A DNA stretch of 52,827 nucleotides from an uncultured Sphingomonas sp. (GTDB taxonomy: Bacteria > Pseudomonadota > Alphaproteobacteria > Sphingomonadales > Sphingomonadaceae). The notes below the pieces were generated by a model that did not search any database, had not been told where the DNA came from, and worked only from the letters and a program-made list of their open reading frames with translations. The translations under genes and the position numbers were made by a program. The stretch lies in NCBI GenBank assembly GCA_913775315.1, contig CAJYIX010000012.1, positions 1 through 52,827 on the forward strand. Direction: 5' to 3'. Below, in pieces: positions 52,731 to 52,827 of this stretch. Position 1 is the first letter of the stretch; every line of letters begins with the position of its first letter.

Positions 52731-52827
52731 TGCCTGGCGACGACCTACTCTTCCAGCGCTTGAGCGTTAGTACCATCGGCGCAGTCTGGTTTCACGGCCG
52801 AGTTCGGGATGGGATCGGGTGGGTCAC
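52731..52827 (-). rRNA. 5S ribosomal RNA (5' end outside window)
   Basis: The minus strand carries the 3' part of 5S rRNA. It includes the helix/loop segments CCCGAACTCGG, GATGGTACTAACGCTCAAGC and GAAGAGTAGGTCGTCGCCAGG. About 97 bases are present, and the 5' end together with 23S and 16S lies beyond the right edge. The exact 3' end (52,731-52,733) is approximate. Confidence 0.93.

Overview
The window is high-GC DNA that looks like the chromosome of a Sphingomonas-type alphaproteobacterium. The reasons are the FecR/TonB-receptor/glycosidase clusters, tryptophan-halogenase-like genes sitting behind TonB receptors, many ATGA and GTGA start/stop overlaps, and an rRNA operon that ends 5S followed by initiator tRNA-Met. 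I see no insertion sequence, phage, integrase or CRISPR array.

Bases 1-32,250 are mostly carbohydrate-utilisation loci. (A) 1-7,967: a FecR anti-sigma (5' cut by the window edge), a TonB receptor with an STN signalling domain, a six-hairpin-glycosidase-like protein and a GH3 beta-glucosidase. (B) 7,978-10,173: a LysR regulator divergent from a PPOX-fold flavoprotein and a VOC protein, followed by a broken DUF1348 gene. (C) 10,231-13,516: a zinc alcohol dehydrogenase and a FucP-type symporter, divergent from a GntR/FCD regulator. (D) 13,536-19,713: a four-gene operon GH31, GH35-like, Gfo/Idh/MocA oxidoreductase, DUF1080 (3-keto-glycoside hydrolase/lyase fold). (E) 19,831-28,898: a predicted LacI regulon. 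It holds an MFS sugar transporter, a GH68 fructan/sucrose enzyme and an operon TonB receptor, flavin halogenase, TPR-2OG oxygenase, LacI. Three copies of the palindrome CAATCGATTG, or one base off it, lie only in the two control regions. (F) 29,105-32,246: DUF1080, GMC oxidoreductase and gluconate-2-dehydrogenase-subunit-3-like protein, a second 3-keto-glycoside module.

From 32,378 to 36,309 there is a Gly/Ser-rich PRC-barrel-like protein, a secreted S8 protease divergent from an ECF sigma/anti-sigma pair across a 13-bp perfect inverted repeat, and a phosphoribosyltransferase. From 36,316 to 43,883 there is a MacAB-type ABC export system (small 66-aa ORF, adaptor, ATPase, permease) divergent from a sigma-54-dependent response regulator and a histidine kinase. 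The intergenic region has back-to-back sigma-54 promoter matches, and a tandem palindrome lies inside the small ORF.

From 43,960 to 51,753 there are an MFS transporter, a NYN-LOTUS protein, a shikimate-dehydrogenase fragment, an esterase lipoprotein and a DUF427 protein. They are followed by an NAD-salvage cluster: nicotinamidase-like hydrolase plus radical SAM protein, divergent from an NrtR-like regulator plus nicotinate phosphoribosyltransferase. About 700 bp without an intact gene precede an intrinsic terminator, initiator tRNA-Met and a partial 5S rRNA on the minus strand. All functions are inferred from visible motifs and gene order; no database search was run.
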